Shown: positions 51,328 to 62,087 of the stretch, one piece after another
Position numbering within the stretch: the first letter of the stretch is position 1
Layout: each line of letters begins with the position of its first letter
Assembly (NCBI GenBank): GCA_037952775.1
Contig: JBANAY010000004.1
Location: 620,001-684,000, forward strand
Length of the DNA: 64,000 nt
Reading direction: 5' to 3'
Source of the DNA: Clonostachys chloroleuca
Taxonomy: Eukaryota; Ascomycota; Sordariomycetes; Hypocreales; Bionectriaceae
Made by a program: the position numbers and the translations under genes
The notes under the pieces: model-generated
Told to the model about the DNA's origin: nothing
Database searches by the model: none
The model's input: the letters and a program-made list of their open reading frames with translations, nothing else

Positions 51328-51911
51328 TAGACAGTATGCCAACATGAGAGATGTGAAAACCGCAATTCTCATTCTAAATGTCATGAGACAACTGGCGAGA
51401 AATGTATTCCTCTTTACATAGATACCTGTAAATTCTGCTAGGCTCGATGTCCCTCCCTCATTGTCTTCAGTGATTGCTATTAGAATAGTTTCTATGCTAT
51501 TTTCCGCTGGGAAGAGAGTTCTCTATTTCTTCCCGCTCGTGATTGCCAATTGATGCATGTTCTGATGTCCAATAAGCGAGATTCATATCTTCTGTATACT
51601 CTATCAGCTGGTTATGGATGTATCGTTTTAGGGGAGGATAATCATTGGCTATTCGTTCATAAAATCACGATGTAGAGAGTATCAAGGTCAGGTTAGGATA
51701 TATGTTGCTCATTGAGATTGTCTCACACAAGATGAATACTACCTAGGCGCAAAGGTGAGATGAAGTGGAGGTCTTGATCTAACAGAATGCATTGTAGTCC
51801 TAACATAGCATATCAGGGTTGAATCACAAGGATGGATCTCTCCGAGCAGGTATTTGAGTGTAGTTTATTTCATCGATCTTTATATGGCGTTATTTTAAGT
51901 CTATATCATCT

Positions 51912-53513
51912 CTATTTCAGGGTAACAATCTCCTCGGCACTGGTTGGGTGGATGGCAACAGTGTTGTCAAAGTCGGCCTTGGTGGCGCCCATCTTGATGG
52001 CCACGCCGAATCCCTGGAGCATCTCGCCGCTTCCCAAGCCCAAAATGTGAAGACCGACAACCTTCTCCTCAGGCCCGACGGTGACGAGCTTGTACTTGGT
52101 CGGGGCCTTGTGCTCCGGCTCCATCATTGCGTAGTACATGGCCGTGAAGTTGGTGGTGTAGACCTTGACGTTCTCCTTGCCGTACTGCTCAATGGCCTGT
52201 GGCTCGGTAAGACCAACTGAGCCAACCTCGGGGTGGGAAAAGACAACTGATGGAACGTTGGTGTAGTCCAGCTTGCGCGTGGCAAACTCGGGACCGCCAA
52301 AGAGGCGCTCCGACAGTCGTCGGCCGGCAGCGATGGCCACGGGTGTCAGCTCGAGCTGGCCTGTAACATCACCGAGGGCGTAGATGTTGTCCACACTTGT
52401 GTTCTGGTACTCGTCCACAACGACGAAGCCCTTGTCGTCGAGCTTGACACCAGCCTCCTCCAGGCCAATGTTCTTCGTCTCCGGAACACGTCCAATGGCC
52501 CAGATGAGATGGTCGACATCGGTGAGGACAGTCTCATTTCCTTGGTCGTCCTTGTAGGTAACCGTAAGCTTGCCATTCGCATCCTTCTCGATCTTGCTTG
52601 CCTGGCTTCGCTTGTGCAGCTTGACGCCCACTCTCTCGTACTCCTTGGTCAGGCCTTCCTGGATGATCGGGTCAAATGTGCGCAGGAAGGTATCGTAGCG
52701 GATAAGGAGGTGAGTCTCTGTTCCAAGAGCGTTGAATACGCCAGCAAGCTCAACGGCAATGTAGCCAGCGCCAATGACGGCAACTTTCTTAGGTTGCGTG
52801 GCAATCTCGAAGAAGCCATCACTGTTTGTGCCAAGCTCGGCACCGGGAATCTCGGGTGGGATATGAGGCTTGCCTCCGACAGCGACGAGAATCTTCTTGG
52901 CGTTGACGAGGACCTTGGAACCATCATCCTGTGTCACCTCAATCTGGTTCTTGGACAGGAGCTTGCCTGTTCCGTGTAGGTACTCGACCTTATCGTTTGC
53001 CAGGTTGCGCTCATAGATGCCGTTCAGGCGTTTAATATAGGCATCGCGCTTGTTCTTGAATGTGGGCCAGTCAAAGGGCGCAGTGTGCTCGACGTTGAAG
53101 CCGTATGCCTTGGACTCGCGGATGGACTCGGCCAGGGTGGCAGCGTACCAGGAAACCTTCTTGGGGACACAGCTATATTTGACAGCAGCAAATGGTTAGC
53201 GAGGGGCTCAACAAGCAGGGAGACGAGTGTGCAGTCAAACATACCCAACGTTGACGCAAGTTCCTCCTAGGCGCTTGTTCTCGATAATGACTGCCTTCTG
53301 GCCAAATCGGCTCGCCGCCGCACGGCCAGAGCCTAAACCTCCGCTACCGCCTCCAAGGACGACATAGTCGGCCTCGTGAGTGATAGGGGCCATGGTGGGC
53401 GCAGAAGTAGAGAGGTGGCGAGTCAATGAGTTGATGCGAAGAGAAGCAGCGGGTGCGCCTCTAGGTTGAATCCTGGATATAGCTGAAGCTGGAAGGCGAA
53501 CGAGGCGGTTCAT
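51912..53513 (-). CDS. GLR1: Glutathione reductase (EC 1.8.1.7), mitochondrial/cytosolic
   Basis: Exons 53513-53245 and 53172-51912 give 509 residues. The intron (GTATGT...AATATAG) splits the active site, and the join restores GTCVNVGCVPKK with redox Cys86 and Cys91. The FAD-binding [14 protein letters not shown] is near residue 52. The NADPH-binding [15 protein letters not shown], the second FAD motif YALGDVTG and the C-terminal HPTSAEE with the catalytic His complete the family pattern. The enzyme reduces glutathione disulphide with NADPH. Residues 1-40 are Arg/Ser/Ala-rich with no acidic residue, a mitochondrial presequence. A second ATG at codon 41 (53393) begins [10 protein letters not shown], the cytosolic form. 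The first ATG has T at -3 and the second has A at -3 and G at +4, so leaky scanning could give both forms. The gene is divergent from EDE1. Confidence 0.97.
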
Positions 53514-54679
53514 GGACAATTTATATGAAAGGACGGAGGTCGGCGACGGCGAGTGCGGCGCGATGGCGGGGTACTATCGCGGGGTGTCAGATAGATGGTG
53601 ACGTCTTTGTCAGACTCGATGGCGAGGCAGGCGGTATTCAGTGCTTTTTTTTCTGCAATTGAAACCCGGTCTCTCGTGCGCAATTATAGGGCGAGAGTTG
53701 ATTTGTAACTCTCTGCTCTAGTTTCTTCTTCGCCGCGGGGATTTGATCTAGCCGCCGAGTTGGGAGTTTTGCAGCGATTTATAGAGGCAGCGAGGTATCG
53801 TGCGTACGGTTTACAGCTGGTCCAATGAGTGAAATATTAGAAATCAAGGCCGATTCGGATAGCTAGACGTGATGATTACAGAGCAGTAAAAGATTGCGGC
53901 ATGGGTTGCGCCATGAATAGGCTAATCCATAGCTCGGAGGCACCGAGGCCCGGCCCAGGAACCCACTTAGGTATTTGGAATCTGCCATCGGGATCAGCTA
54001 AAAGTCAATTCTTCTCAACGTTATTTTATCATCGCCTAGGCTGCTAGCCGGGATATGAACCAGCAGAATGACTTCCAGAGAGAGAGAGACTTGTCCCAGA
54101 ATCTCGATTGGACCACGGATGGACCGGTGTCTAGGGTACGTCGGATATGCAGGGTGCACCAGCCTATGACATGGACAGCGGGTAGCAGCAATGTCCCGCG
54201 CAGTAGAGCTACAAACCTACCCTGGACGCGCCAAAGTGTGGCGCACGGATACTTACGTAGCACAGCAGTTGGCTGGCCCACCCGGCCGCTGTCCCATTGG
54301 ACGTTGTTAGCAGGCCTAGGCGTTTTCGCAGCGTAAGGGTAAACTACGGCCTTTGGTTGGCTGCTGTTGGCCGCTGTTGGTTGCTGTTGCTGCCTCCAGC
54401 TGCTCCGGGCAGCAACGCCAACCACCTGCTCGTACATGCGTTTATCCACACCACGTCGACGCCTGGCATCGTGGACTCTGCATGACCAGCTGGTCGACGG
54501 TACCTGCACTCTCCGTCCACGCGCACCACGCCTGCAGCGCTCAGAAACTGCCTGTATCTGTGCTGCAGCTCCTCCCACTGCGTCGCCGTATCCTTTCCCC
54601 CTCGAGGCCTAAGCCGGCTGAGACAGACCCAACGCAACGCCCGTGCTTGCTAGGAGCTTCCTAGAGCTCGTTTGCGACC
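53514..54679. promoter_or_regulatory. Divergent promoter region of GLR1 and EDE1
   Basis: The 1.17 kb between divergent starts has no convincing gene. A CCAAT word lies at 53822-53826, about 310 bases upstream of the GLR1 start. The half next to EDE1 contains GCTGTTGG words near 54360-54400. Openings on both strands here are Cys/Arg-rich and overlapping, as expected by chance. Confidence 0.5.
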
Positions 54680-57600
54680 ATGGCCGCCAACTCGAGTGTT
54701 GAGGCTTGTAAGTCAACGGCGCCCCCGGCCCACGTCCATCAGGAAACCCCCATCTCTAATAGCACGTCTGTGTAGCTGCGCTCCAGCTGAACCTCACCCA
54801 CGACGAGAAGCAATTCTTTGGTCAGCTATTCCGTCAGGCTGATACTGGTGGTGCCGGTGTCGTTACTGGAGATGTCGCCGTGACTTTCTTTGAGAAGACA
54901 AGACTGGACTCTCGTGTCCTCGGCGAGGTTTGTTTCCCGTTTCCCAGCTGCCGGGCTTCCTCTTGCCTCTTTGAGCCCTCGCCAACTGATTTATTTCGCA
55001 TACAGATCTGGCAGATCGCCGACAAGGAGAACCGTGGTTTTCTTACACCCGCAGGCTTCAGCATTGTTCTGCGACTCATAGGCCATGCTCAAGCCGGCAG
55101 AGAACCAACCCCGACGCTTGCTCTCGAGCCCGGCCAGCTTCCTCGATTCGATGGCATTGGCCCTCCGACCGTTGGATCACCACCCCCACCGGCCGCCATC
55201 CAACCCCAAGGATCCGGTGGTGTTCGAATTCCTCCGTTGACCCCTGAGAAGGTTGCGCAATACACTGGCCTCTTTGAGCGCCAGCCTCTGCAGGGCGGCA
55301 CGCTCCCAGGCGACCAAGCCAAACAGATCTTCGAAAAGAGCGGCCTTCCCAACGAGATTCTCGGCAGGATATGGATGTTGGCCGATACCGAGCAGCGAGG
55401 CGCTCTTGTTCAGGCTGAATTCATCATTGCCATGCACCTGCTCACATCCATGAAGACCGGCTCTCTTCGTGCTCTTCCTACTGTTCTCCCAGCCGCCCTC
55501 TACGAAGCTGCTACTCGCCGCGGTTCTCCAGTTGCCCCCCGCCAGTCACCTCAGAGCACGGGAGTTCCAGCCTCTGTGATTCCACGCCAATTAAGTGGAA
55601 CACAAGCTCGTGTTGGAAGTCCGCTTGGCCGACCCCCGATCGGTCCTCAAGGCACGGGAAGCAACTGGGCGGTTACGCCTGGAGACAAGGCCAAGTTCGA
55701 CCACATCTTCGTTGATCTGGACAAGACCAACAAAGGCTTTATCACTGGAGAAGAGGCCGTCCCTTTCCTGAAGCAGTCGGGCTTGCCAGAGGATGCCCTG
55801 GCTCAGATCTGGGACCTGTCAGACATCAACTCTCATGGCCAATTGACTCGTGATGAATTTGCTGTCGCAATGTTTTTGATCAGGCAGCAAAGAGGCAACC
55901 GCTCAGCCCCTCTCCCTGCTACTCTGCCTCCCAATCTCATCCCCCCCAGCTTGCGCAACCGACAGCCGGTGCAGGCTCAATCGGCATTTCAAGCTCCCAC
56001 CCCCCGCTACCGCCACCAGCGCCAAAATCCGCTCTTGATGACTTGTTCGGGTTGGAGTCGTCACCAAGCCCCGTGCCAGACCAGTCTGCTGCTGGATCGA
56101 CTGCATCTGATCCGTTTGCTGGTGGAGTGCCCTCGTCACCTACGTCGAAAGCGGTATCATCAGGGGTGTCGTTCAAGCCTTTTGTTCCCTCATCGTCGTT
56201 TGGTAGGGGTCTGGCCAAGCAGCCAACTGGCGACTCCACGCCCTCATCCTCACAGCAAGCAACACAGTTCGGGGATGATTTGCTTGGTGATACCGACCCC
56301 GATATTAGTAAGAAACTGACAGGCGAGACGACCGAGTTGGCCAATCTCTCCAACCAGATCGGATCTCTCTCCAAGCAGATGCAGGACACCCAGGCCAAGA
56401 GAACAAACACCCAGAATGAGTTGAACCAAGCCAATTCTCAGAAGCAAAACTTTGAACAGCGTTTGAGCCAGCTTCGTACGCTTTATGAGAAGGAGGCCCA
56501 AGATACACGCGCTTTAGAGGAGCAATTGAGGACTGCTCGTGCCGACACCCAGAAGCTTCAGAGCGAGTGTATGATCCTAGAAGGAACATATAAAGACGTG
56601 CAAACTCAACACCAGGAAACTCTTTCGTCTCTCCAGGCGGATCAACAGGAAAACGCCAATCTGAGAGAGCGAATCAGGGTTGTAAACGGCGAGATTGCTC
56701 AGCTCAAACCCCAGATCGAAAAGCTCAAGTCTGACGCGAGACAACAAAAGGGTCTAGTGGCCATCAACAAGAAGCAGCTCTCCACGACCGAGAATGAGCG
56801 TGACAAACTCAAGGCCGAGGCTGAAGAACTGACAAAGAGCAATGAAGAGCTCTCGCGACAGATCAACACTGGGTCACCAGCCTCAACAACTGCCAAGGTT
56901 GCCAGCCCAGCGCTTTCGACAGCTAGCGGAAACAACCCTTTCTTCAACCGGACTGCAAGCACGGATATCATGGGAGCATTTGCCCCCCTTCAAGGACTTT
57001 CAGCGACACCGCTTTCGATGATGTCTTTGGCCCATCAGCTCCCGTCGGATCCAGTGCTACTCCACCTCCTCCTACTTCGTTCAAGCGACAGCACACGGGT
57101 AACTCTGCTGTTAGCTTCAGCTCTGCCCCCAATGGATCGCCAACCCTGAGCCGCCAGGCCACTCTGGCAGAACCCCCTGCGCCGCCTGAGTCGAGACAAA
57201 TTACTTCTAGCAACTTACCTCTCCCACAACACTCCGAATCTCTGACGTCCTCTCGCCAGGTGTCACCTCCTGCCTCTCGCGCTGAAGGCTCCTTGAATGA
57301 GATTTCGTTCCCAACTGATTCAGCAAGCTCGGCGGCCCTCCCTGGAGCGTTCCCCGCGGATGATTCGGATAAGGCTGATATCCCTGGAGGACCTCCTCCT
57401 GCTACCTCTGAGGAAGCTGGCAACAAAGCTTCCGATGAACCCTCTGATGCTCCGAAATCATCCGATGTTTTCGCCAACACAGATCAGGCCAAGGCAAAGG
57501 AGGAGTTTGACAACGCATTTGCAGCCTTTGCGTCAGCTAAGAGCACCAGCCCGGACACCGCCGCCTTTGAACCACCAAAGAACAAATCTGTATTCAACAC

Positions 57601-58554
57601 CGAGTTTCCTCCTATCTCATCGCTTGAGAAAGACGATGAATCCGATTCCGAGAGTGACGAGGGTGGTTTCGAAGACGACTTCGCCCCTAGGTCACCACCC
57701 CAAAAGCCCAAGGCTGCTGATGCCAGCTCGGCACCCGCAACTGAGGGCATAAAGGGGGACGGCGCAGTCTCAGCTACAGAGCAGGCAAAGGAGACACATG
57801 AACAGCCTTCCTCTCCAACCACACCTACAGCACCGGCCGCCACTGGTACCACACAGCAACAGTCATCGATTGATGATATTTTTGGCAAGGCAGACCCAGC
57901 TCCTACAGCGGCAGCAAAGCAACCCACCCCTTCGAACCCTTCCGGAAAGGGGGCCTTTGACGAGTCTGAAGACGACTTCGAGGGCCTGGAGGAGGCCAAG
58001 GAAGGTTCAGGATACGAAGACTTCGCTGATGTTTCTCGATCTGGGCTGGAAGACTTCAATCCCGTTTTCGACAGCAGTCCTCCCGGTAGCCAGGCGAAGA
58101 GCGAGTCTTTCGGCAACGGAAGCAGCTTCGATTTCATCTCTACTAGTTCTGCTCCTGGTGTTACTGCTCCCACTGCAGCCCCAAGTGCCACAGCCCAGCA
58201 GAAGACTGCAGATTCTCATGATTGGGACGCTATTTTCGCTGGACTGGATAGCGAGCCAGCTGCTGCGCCTGCAGCAAACGACCTTCTCTCAGACAAAGCA
58301 GACGGTCTCGCCATCCCTGAGCGTCCTGCTGTCGGACGGGCACTAACAGAAGGGGGCGAGCACGACGACCCTATCGTCAAAGACCTAGTCGGAATGGGGT
58401 ATGCCCGAAAGGATGCCGTCAATGCCTTGGAGAAGTACAACTATAACCTTGAAAAGGTAAGATAATGCTCCTCGATTTAGATGGGCTAAATGATATGTAC
58501 TAACGAAACGTGTCTTATGAGTAGGCTGCCAACCATCTCGCCAGCCAGTCATAG
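54680..58554 (+). CDS. EDE1: Ede1-like EH-domain endocytic scaffold (frame broken at two homopolymers)
   Basis: Exons are 54680-54707, 54776-54927, 55006-58456 and 58525-58554. The large exon changes frame at two C6 runs (56000-56005 and 56983-56988). Allowing one base at each gives about 1220 residues. Three EH domains lie near residues 8-90, 135-210 and 285-360, with EF-hand-like loops such as LADTEQRGALVQAEF and LSDINSHGQLTRDEF. A Pro-rich linker, a coiled coil (about 495-685) and a disordered acidic region with FDNAFAAF and DDIFG/DAIFAGL short motifs follow. The end is a UBA domain (KDLVGMGYARKDAVNAL), completed by the ten-codon last exon. Ede1 organises early clathrin-mediated endocytic sites, binding NPF-containing adaptors through its EH domains and ubiquitin through UBA. 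The gene is convergent with SEC6. Confidence 0.93.
56000..56005 (+). other. C6 run at frame break 1 of EDE1
   Basis: Upstream reads LRNRQPVQAQSAFQAP. Downstream reads LPPPAPKSALDDLFGLESS in the frame reached by one more C. The original frame continues into Arg/His/Leu-rich, non-family sequence and stops near 56319. Confidence 0.7.
56983..56988 (+). other. C6 run at frame break 2 of EDE1
   Basis: Upstream reads NRTASTDIMGAFAP. Downstream reads RTFSDTAFDDVFGPSAPVG in the frame reached by one more C. Without it the frame ends at 57147-57149. Confidence 0.72.
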
Positions 58555-59285
58555 ACGGTGTAGACGTAGCAACGAAGTACCCCATGTTTCCAAGAACTCA
58601 CCATTCTTTCATCTTAATTTGCCTTGATACTTTTCTTTTGTCCTCACGATCTTTCTCATTTTCACACCGATTTCTATCTTTTGAAGGGTAGGATATGTTC
58701 GATATGGGAAGGCAGACAGCTGATTATTCAATACTTGAGCGCCAGATTGCATTGGGCAGCGTAGTTTTCCGTCTAGTGTTTACTTGGGATGAAATAGTAG
58801 GAGGAGGAAGTAGAAGAAGAGGAGGGGAAGAGGAGCGGAGGGCACACAGGACATGTCGGAGGAAGATGTCTACTAATCCATTGTTAGTTTCTTTGTTTCT
58901 TCTTGTCTATACTGCATGTAACATATGTGGTCTTTCCACTCAAGATTGTAACTGTTACAAACTCTTGGACGAATATAATTGAATATCCCCTGAACATTGG
59001 CTGGCCAGTCTGCGTAAGACTTGAGAAGCGCGTTGAGCCTAAGTGCCGGTTCGACGTAACTTTGCATCTCGTGATAATTCAAAAGTTATCTAATATGAAA
59101 ACTATCCGCTAACTAATGATCCCAACATAACCTGTCCACCGTCTCCAGATAAAAATAATGAACACTGCGTGTGTGACATGAAAACCTCCTCTACTCTCTT
59201 ACATGACTTTTTTTTTTTTTTTTTTTCCCCTGGAATTTCTGCTTCGATTTGGGGAATGTAGATGCGATACAATCCTCGCCCGTCT
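58555..59285. other. Convergent 3' flanks of EDE1 and SEC6
   Basis: T-rich and AT-richer DNA without coding signal. A T19 run at 59208-59226 lies just beyond the SEC6 stop on its 3' side. Confidence 0.6.
59208..59226. repeat. T19 homopolymer
   Basis: Nineteen consecutive T on the plus strand (A on the SEC6 sense strand), 60 bases beyond the SEC6 stop codon, probably within its 3' UTR. Confidence 0.85.
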
Positions 59286-61568
59286 TTACTTGACCTTGCT
59301 CATGAGCGTCTCGGGCCCGCGCTCGACATTCATCTGGGCGGCCCTGGCCTTGACGGCGTTGAGCATGCTCCTCTCGAAGTCGTCGCGGGAGCGCAGGACG
59401 GCCTCGACCCAGGTGATCTGCAGGTCCCAGTATTTGGCCTTGAAGGCCTCGAAGGCGTCGGGGACGCTGTCGCGGTCGGCGGTGAGGAGCTGGTGGAAGA
59501 GCTCGGTGGCGCGCCACGTCTCCTTGATGGAGGCCCCGACCTCGGGGCTGGGGAGGGACTCGAAGAAGTCGAAGGCGACGCGGATGTCGTCGATGAGCTT
59601 GTCGACAAAAGGGTCGGCGCGGCGGAAGCGGGCGCCCTTGTTGCGGACGGAGGAGAGGTAGCGGATGAGGAGCTCGTCGGCGAAGATCTCGATGAAGATG
59701 TCGACGAGGGAGTGGTGGAGGACCTGGCGGTAGTCGGAGACGTACTCCTCGAAGGTGACGACCATCTGCTTCATGGCGGTGCTGGTGTACCATTTCGGGG
59801 TGAAGAAGTCGGGCATGACCTGGGCGAAGTCGACGGCGAAGATGACCTGGGCGAAGCGGGTGATGCACCAGGTGCTGAAGTCGACGTAGCCGTCGCGGAG
59901 GCTGTTCATCTCCGTCTCGACACGCTCCGAGTAGGCCGGGGAGATGTGAGGCTCGAACGTCTGGCGCCAGTTGGACAGGTAGGCGAGGCGGCCCTCGTCC
60001 TCGTTGTCGTCGATGCAGGCGATCTGGTCGTTGGCCGTGGCCACGAGCCAGTCCTGCAGGGCCTGGAAGCCCTCGAGCTCCTCGGTGTTGCCGCTGGCGG
60101 CGACGGCCTCGTAGCGCGCGGCCTCGGTCTCGAGCATGTTCTGCCAGGCTTGCTGCCTGTTATGCAGACGTACCAGCATGGCGTCAATAACACCTTCGAC
60201 GACGTCTCCTCGCTGCGAGTTGGCTGCCGCGTCCACCTGCTCCTTTAACATACGCCACAGGGCCACCAGGTTCTTCGTTCGGAAATATCCGTACTCGTCC
60301 TGGTCGAGGTTGGAGCCGCCCTCGGGGCCTCCTGCGCTCCGCTCAGTGAAGTCGCGCTGCTCCTGGGCGAAGATACGCTCGATCCACTCGTCGAGGAACT
60401 TGATGATGAGCTGTCGGAAGTCACGGACAAGCTCAGCCTCACGGTTGTCGATGAGATGGGGCACCAGCTCCTCCTGCCAGAACCCCAATTTAGCCATCTT
60501 CTTGTAGTACTTCTCTGGGAAGCCAATAATTTCAAGTGTGTGTGCAGAGCTGGTGTCCGGGTCATCTACGATGCCAATCAGGAAGTCGTGCATGAGTCCA
60601 TGGTAAATATCGGCATATACCTTGGAAATCTTCCATCTCTTCGGCACCAGCGGCGTCATTCCGATCTTGACCACGTTGAGATCGTTGAAGAACCACTTCA
60701 TGATCTTCTCGAGCTTGGTCGGGTCCTCGAGGAACTCCTCCCCGGCCTGCTCAAAGTTCTGCTGCGCGCTGAACTTGATGGCCTGCATGAACTTGTCCTT
60801 GTACCCGCGGACGTTCCTCGCGCCGTCCGTGATCCCCTGGAAGCGCATGGCCATCTCCCTGTGGTCCTTGAGCGCCTCCTGCACGGCCAGGACGCGCTGG
60901 TCGCTCTTCTCCTCGGCGTCGATCACGACGGCGAAGCGCACCACGAGCCCGTTGTTCTCGTTGACCACCAGGTTGACCAGGTTGAGGGCGATGAGGCCTA
61001 CATGCTCGTCGAACCACTCAATGGTGTCGTCTAGCCTGGCGAAGTAATCCTCCAAGGTCGATTCGAGACTCGGGTCGTCGGCTCGCTTGATCTGCTCCAT
61101 GGCATTGTCGCGGATATTCCTGAGCAGGGTGAGCTCGTAATGGCAGGCTAGAAAGTTGGGCATGTTCTCCTTGTCGTCGTCGTCCTCCTGCAGCATCCCC
61201 TGCACGACTCCCAGCCTGCTGCTGAAGGTCTCGAGGTCGTGGCGCATGGTCTCGACGGCGTTGAAGTTGCGGTGGGCCTGCGACACCAGGTTGATGCTGG
61301 CAAAGTCCTTGATCATGTTCTGCGACTCGGAGCAGAGCTTGTCGATCTTGATCATCTCGTCCTTGATCATCTGGACCGTCTTCTGGCCGTCGCTCAGGCC
61401 GTTCATGCCCGACTGGGACAGCTCGAGCTGCTCCCGCAGACCGGTGCGGAGTTGGCCGTCGACGGCCGCCTTCTTACGCAGCAGCTCATCTTTGAGCGAT
61501 GGGATCTTGTCGAGGTCGTCGGGGTGTCGTAGAAGCTCGGACAGCTTTGGAGCTGGCGTGTGGTCCAT
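59286..61568 (-). CDS. SEC6: Exocyst complex component Sec6
   Basis: Single uninterrupted exon of 760 residues, the usual length for fungal Sec6. The N-terminal third is coiled coil (KLSELLRHPDDLDKIPSL, then EQLELSQSGMNGLSDGQ). The rest is the helical-rod Sec6 fold, with recognisable KWFFNDLNVVKIGMTPLVP, WKISKVYADIYHGLMHDF and PKWYTSTAMKQMVVTFEEY. Sec6 is one of eight exocyst subunits that tether secretory vesicles to the plasma membrane at hyphal tips and septa; it also contacts SNAREs. Third-position GC is much higher in the C-terminal part (59300-60140) than in the middle, which opens long antisense frames. The start is the ATG at 61566-61568, directly after a Gly/Val-rich leader frame. 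It is tandem with BCD1 and convergent with EDE1, another membrane-traffic gene. Confidence 0.97.
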   Translation of the reverse strand: MDHTPAPKLSELLRHPDDLDKIPSLKDELLRKKAAVDGQLRTGLREQLELSQSGMNGLSDGQKTVQMIKDEMIKIDKLCSESQNMIKDFASINLVSQAHRNFNAVETMRHDLETFSSRLGVVQGMLQEDDDDKENMPNFLACHYELTLLRNIRDNAMEQIKRADDPSLESTLEDYFARLDDTIEWFDEHVGLIALNLVNLVVNENNGLVVRFAVVIDAEEKSDQRVLAVQEALKDHREMAMRFQGITDGARNVRGYKDKFMQAIKFSAQQNFEQAGEEFLEDPTKLEKIMKWFFNDLNVVKIGMTPLVPKRWKISKVYADIYHGLMHDFLIGIVDDPDTSSAHTLEIIGFPEKYYKKMAKLGFWQEELVPHLIDNREAELVRDFRQLIIKFLDEWIERIFAQEQRDFTERSAGGPEGGSNLDQDEYGYFRTKNLVALWRMLKEQVDAAANSQRGDVVEGVIDAMLVRLHNRQQAWQNMLETEAARYEAVAASGNTEELEGFQALQDWLVATANDQIACIDDNEDEGRLAYLSNWRQTFEPHISPAYSERVETEMNSLRDGYVDFSTWCITRFAQVIFAVDFAQVMPDFFTPKWYTSTAMKQMVVTFEEYVSDYRQVLHHSLVDIFIEIFADELLIRYLSSVRNKGARFRRADPFVDKLIDDIRVAFDFFESLPSPEVGASIKETWRATELFHQLLTADRDSVPDAFEAFKAKYWDLQITWVEAVLRSRDDFERSMLNAVKARAAQMNVERGPETLMSKVK

Positions 61569-62087
61569 GGTAGTGGTACTGCGGTGGGGGTTGGTGGTGG
61601 TGCTCGGCTGTGAACTATGCGACAGGGGCGAGCGGGCGCAGGGCCAGTCAGACCATTGTGTGACACAGATCCGAGTATCGTCTGCTGGCAGTCAGCCGCC
61701 TGGTCCGCGGCTTGCAGGTTCGGTGATGGCCGCGATTCTTTCTGGTTGCTGCCTTTTCGAAAGGGTCCGTGGTGGATGTCCAACAGCGCCAGGGACTTGG
61801 TGGTGGTTTCAACCGCTGAGTGGCCACTCCAGCACAGCCTCAGCTCAGTGCCTCTCAGTGCGTATCAGAACCAGCCCCTTGTTCCAAAACACCACCATCC
61901 AAAATCCCAATTCGAAACGCCGCCTAATCAATTCCTCCTACATGAACGAGTTTATTACTTATCGCTGGCAGATTATCCTGTTACTTTCACCAAGGCCACC
62001 GGTGGTTCTTCTATTTTACAGGGGGTATCTTCGCTAGAACAATTACCATCTACTGCATGATTTCATCTTCTTAGTTGTCCAAGTGCC
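61569..62087. other. Interval between SEC6 start and BCD1 stop
   Basis: It contains the SEC6 promoter/leader and the BCD1 3' flank. No coding signal. Confidence 0.55.

Larger units (their letters stand above)
37876..51911. other. 14-kb gene-poor interval
   Basis: No protein-coding gene could be supported over 14 kb. Many 100-280 codon openings exist on both strands (for example 41703-42533 plus, 50525-51169 minus), but they overlap each other, lack family motifs, and are rich in Arg, Cys, His and Ser as expected from chance at this GC content. I saw no transposase or reverse-transcriptase motif. The interval contains an 11-bp inverted repeat (39684-39758), A16, G16 and A29 runs, and repeated TACC/TAGG words. 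It may be the regulatory domain of the Ecl1-family gene, contain non-coding RNAs, or include a decayed gene I cannot see. Confidence 0.5.

Noticed and set aside
59262..60248. 328-codon open frame on the plus strand
   Set aside because: It is antisense to SEC6 within its GC3-rich part; Gly/Val/Glu-rich repeats mirror the sense codons, and SEC6 itself is unmistakable.
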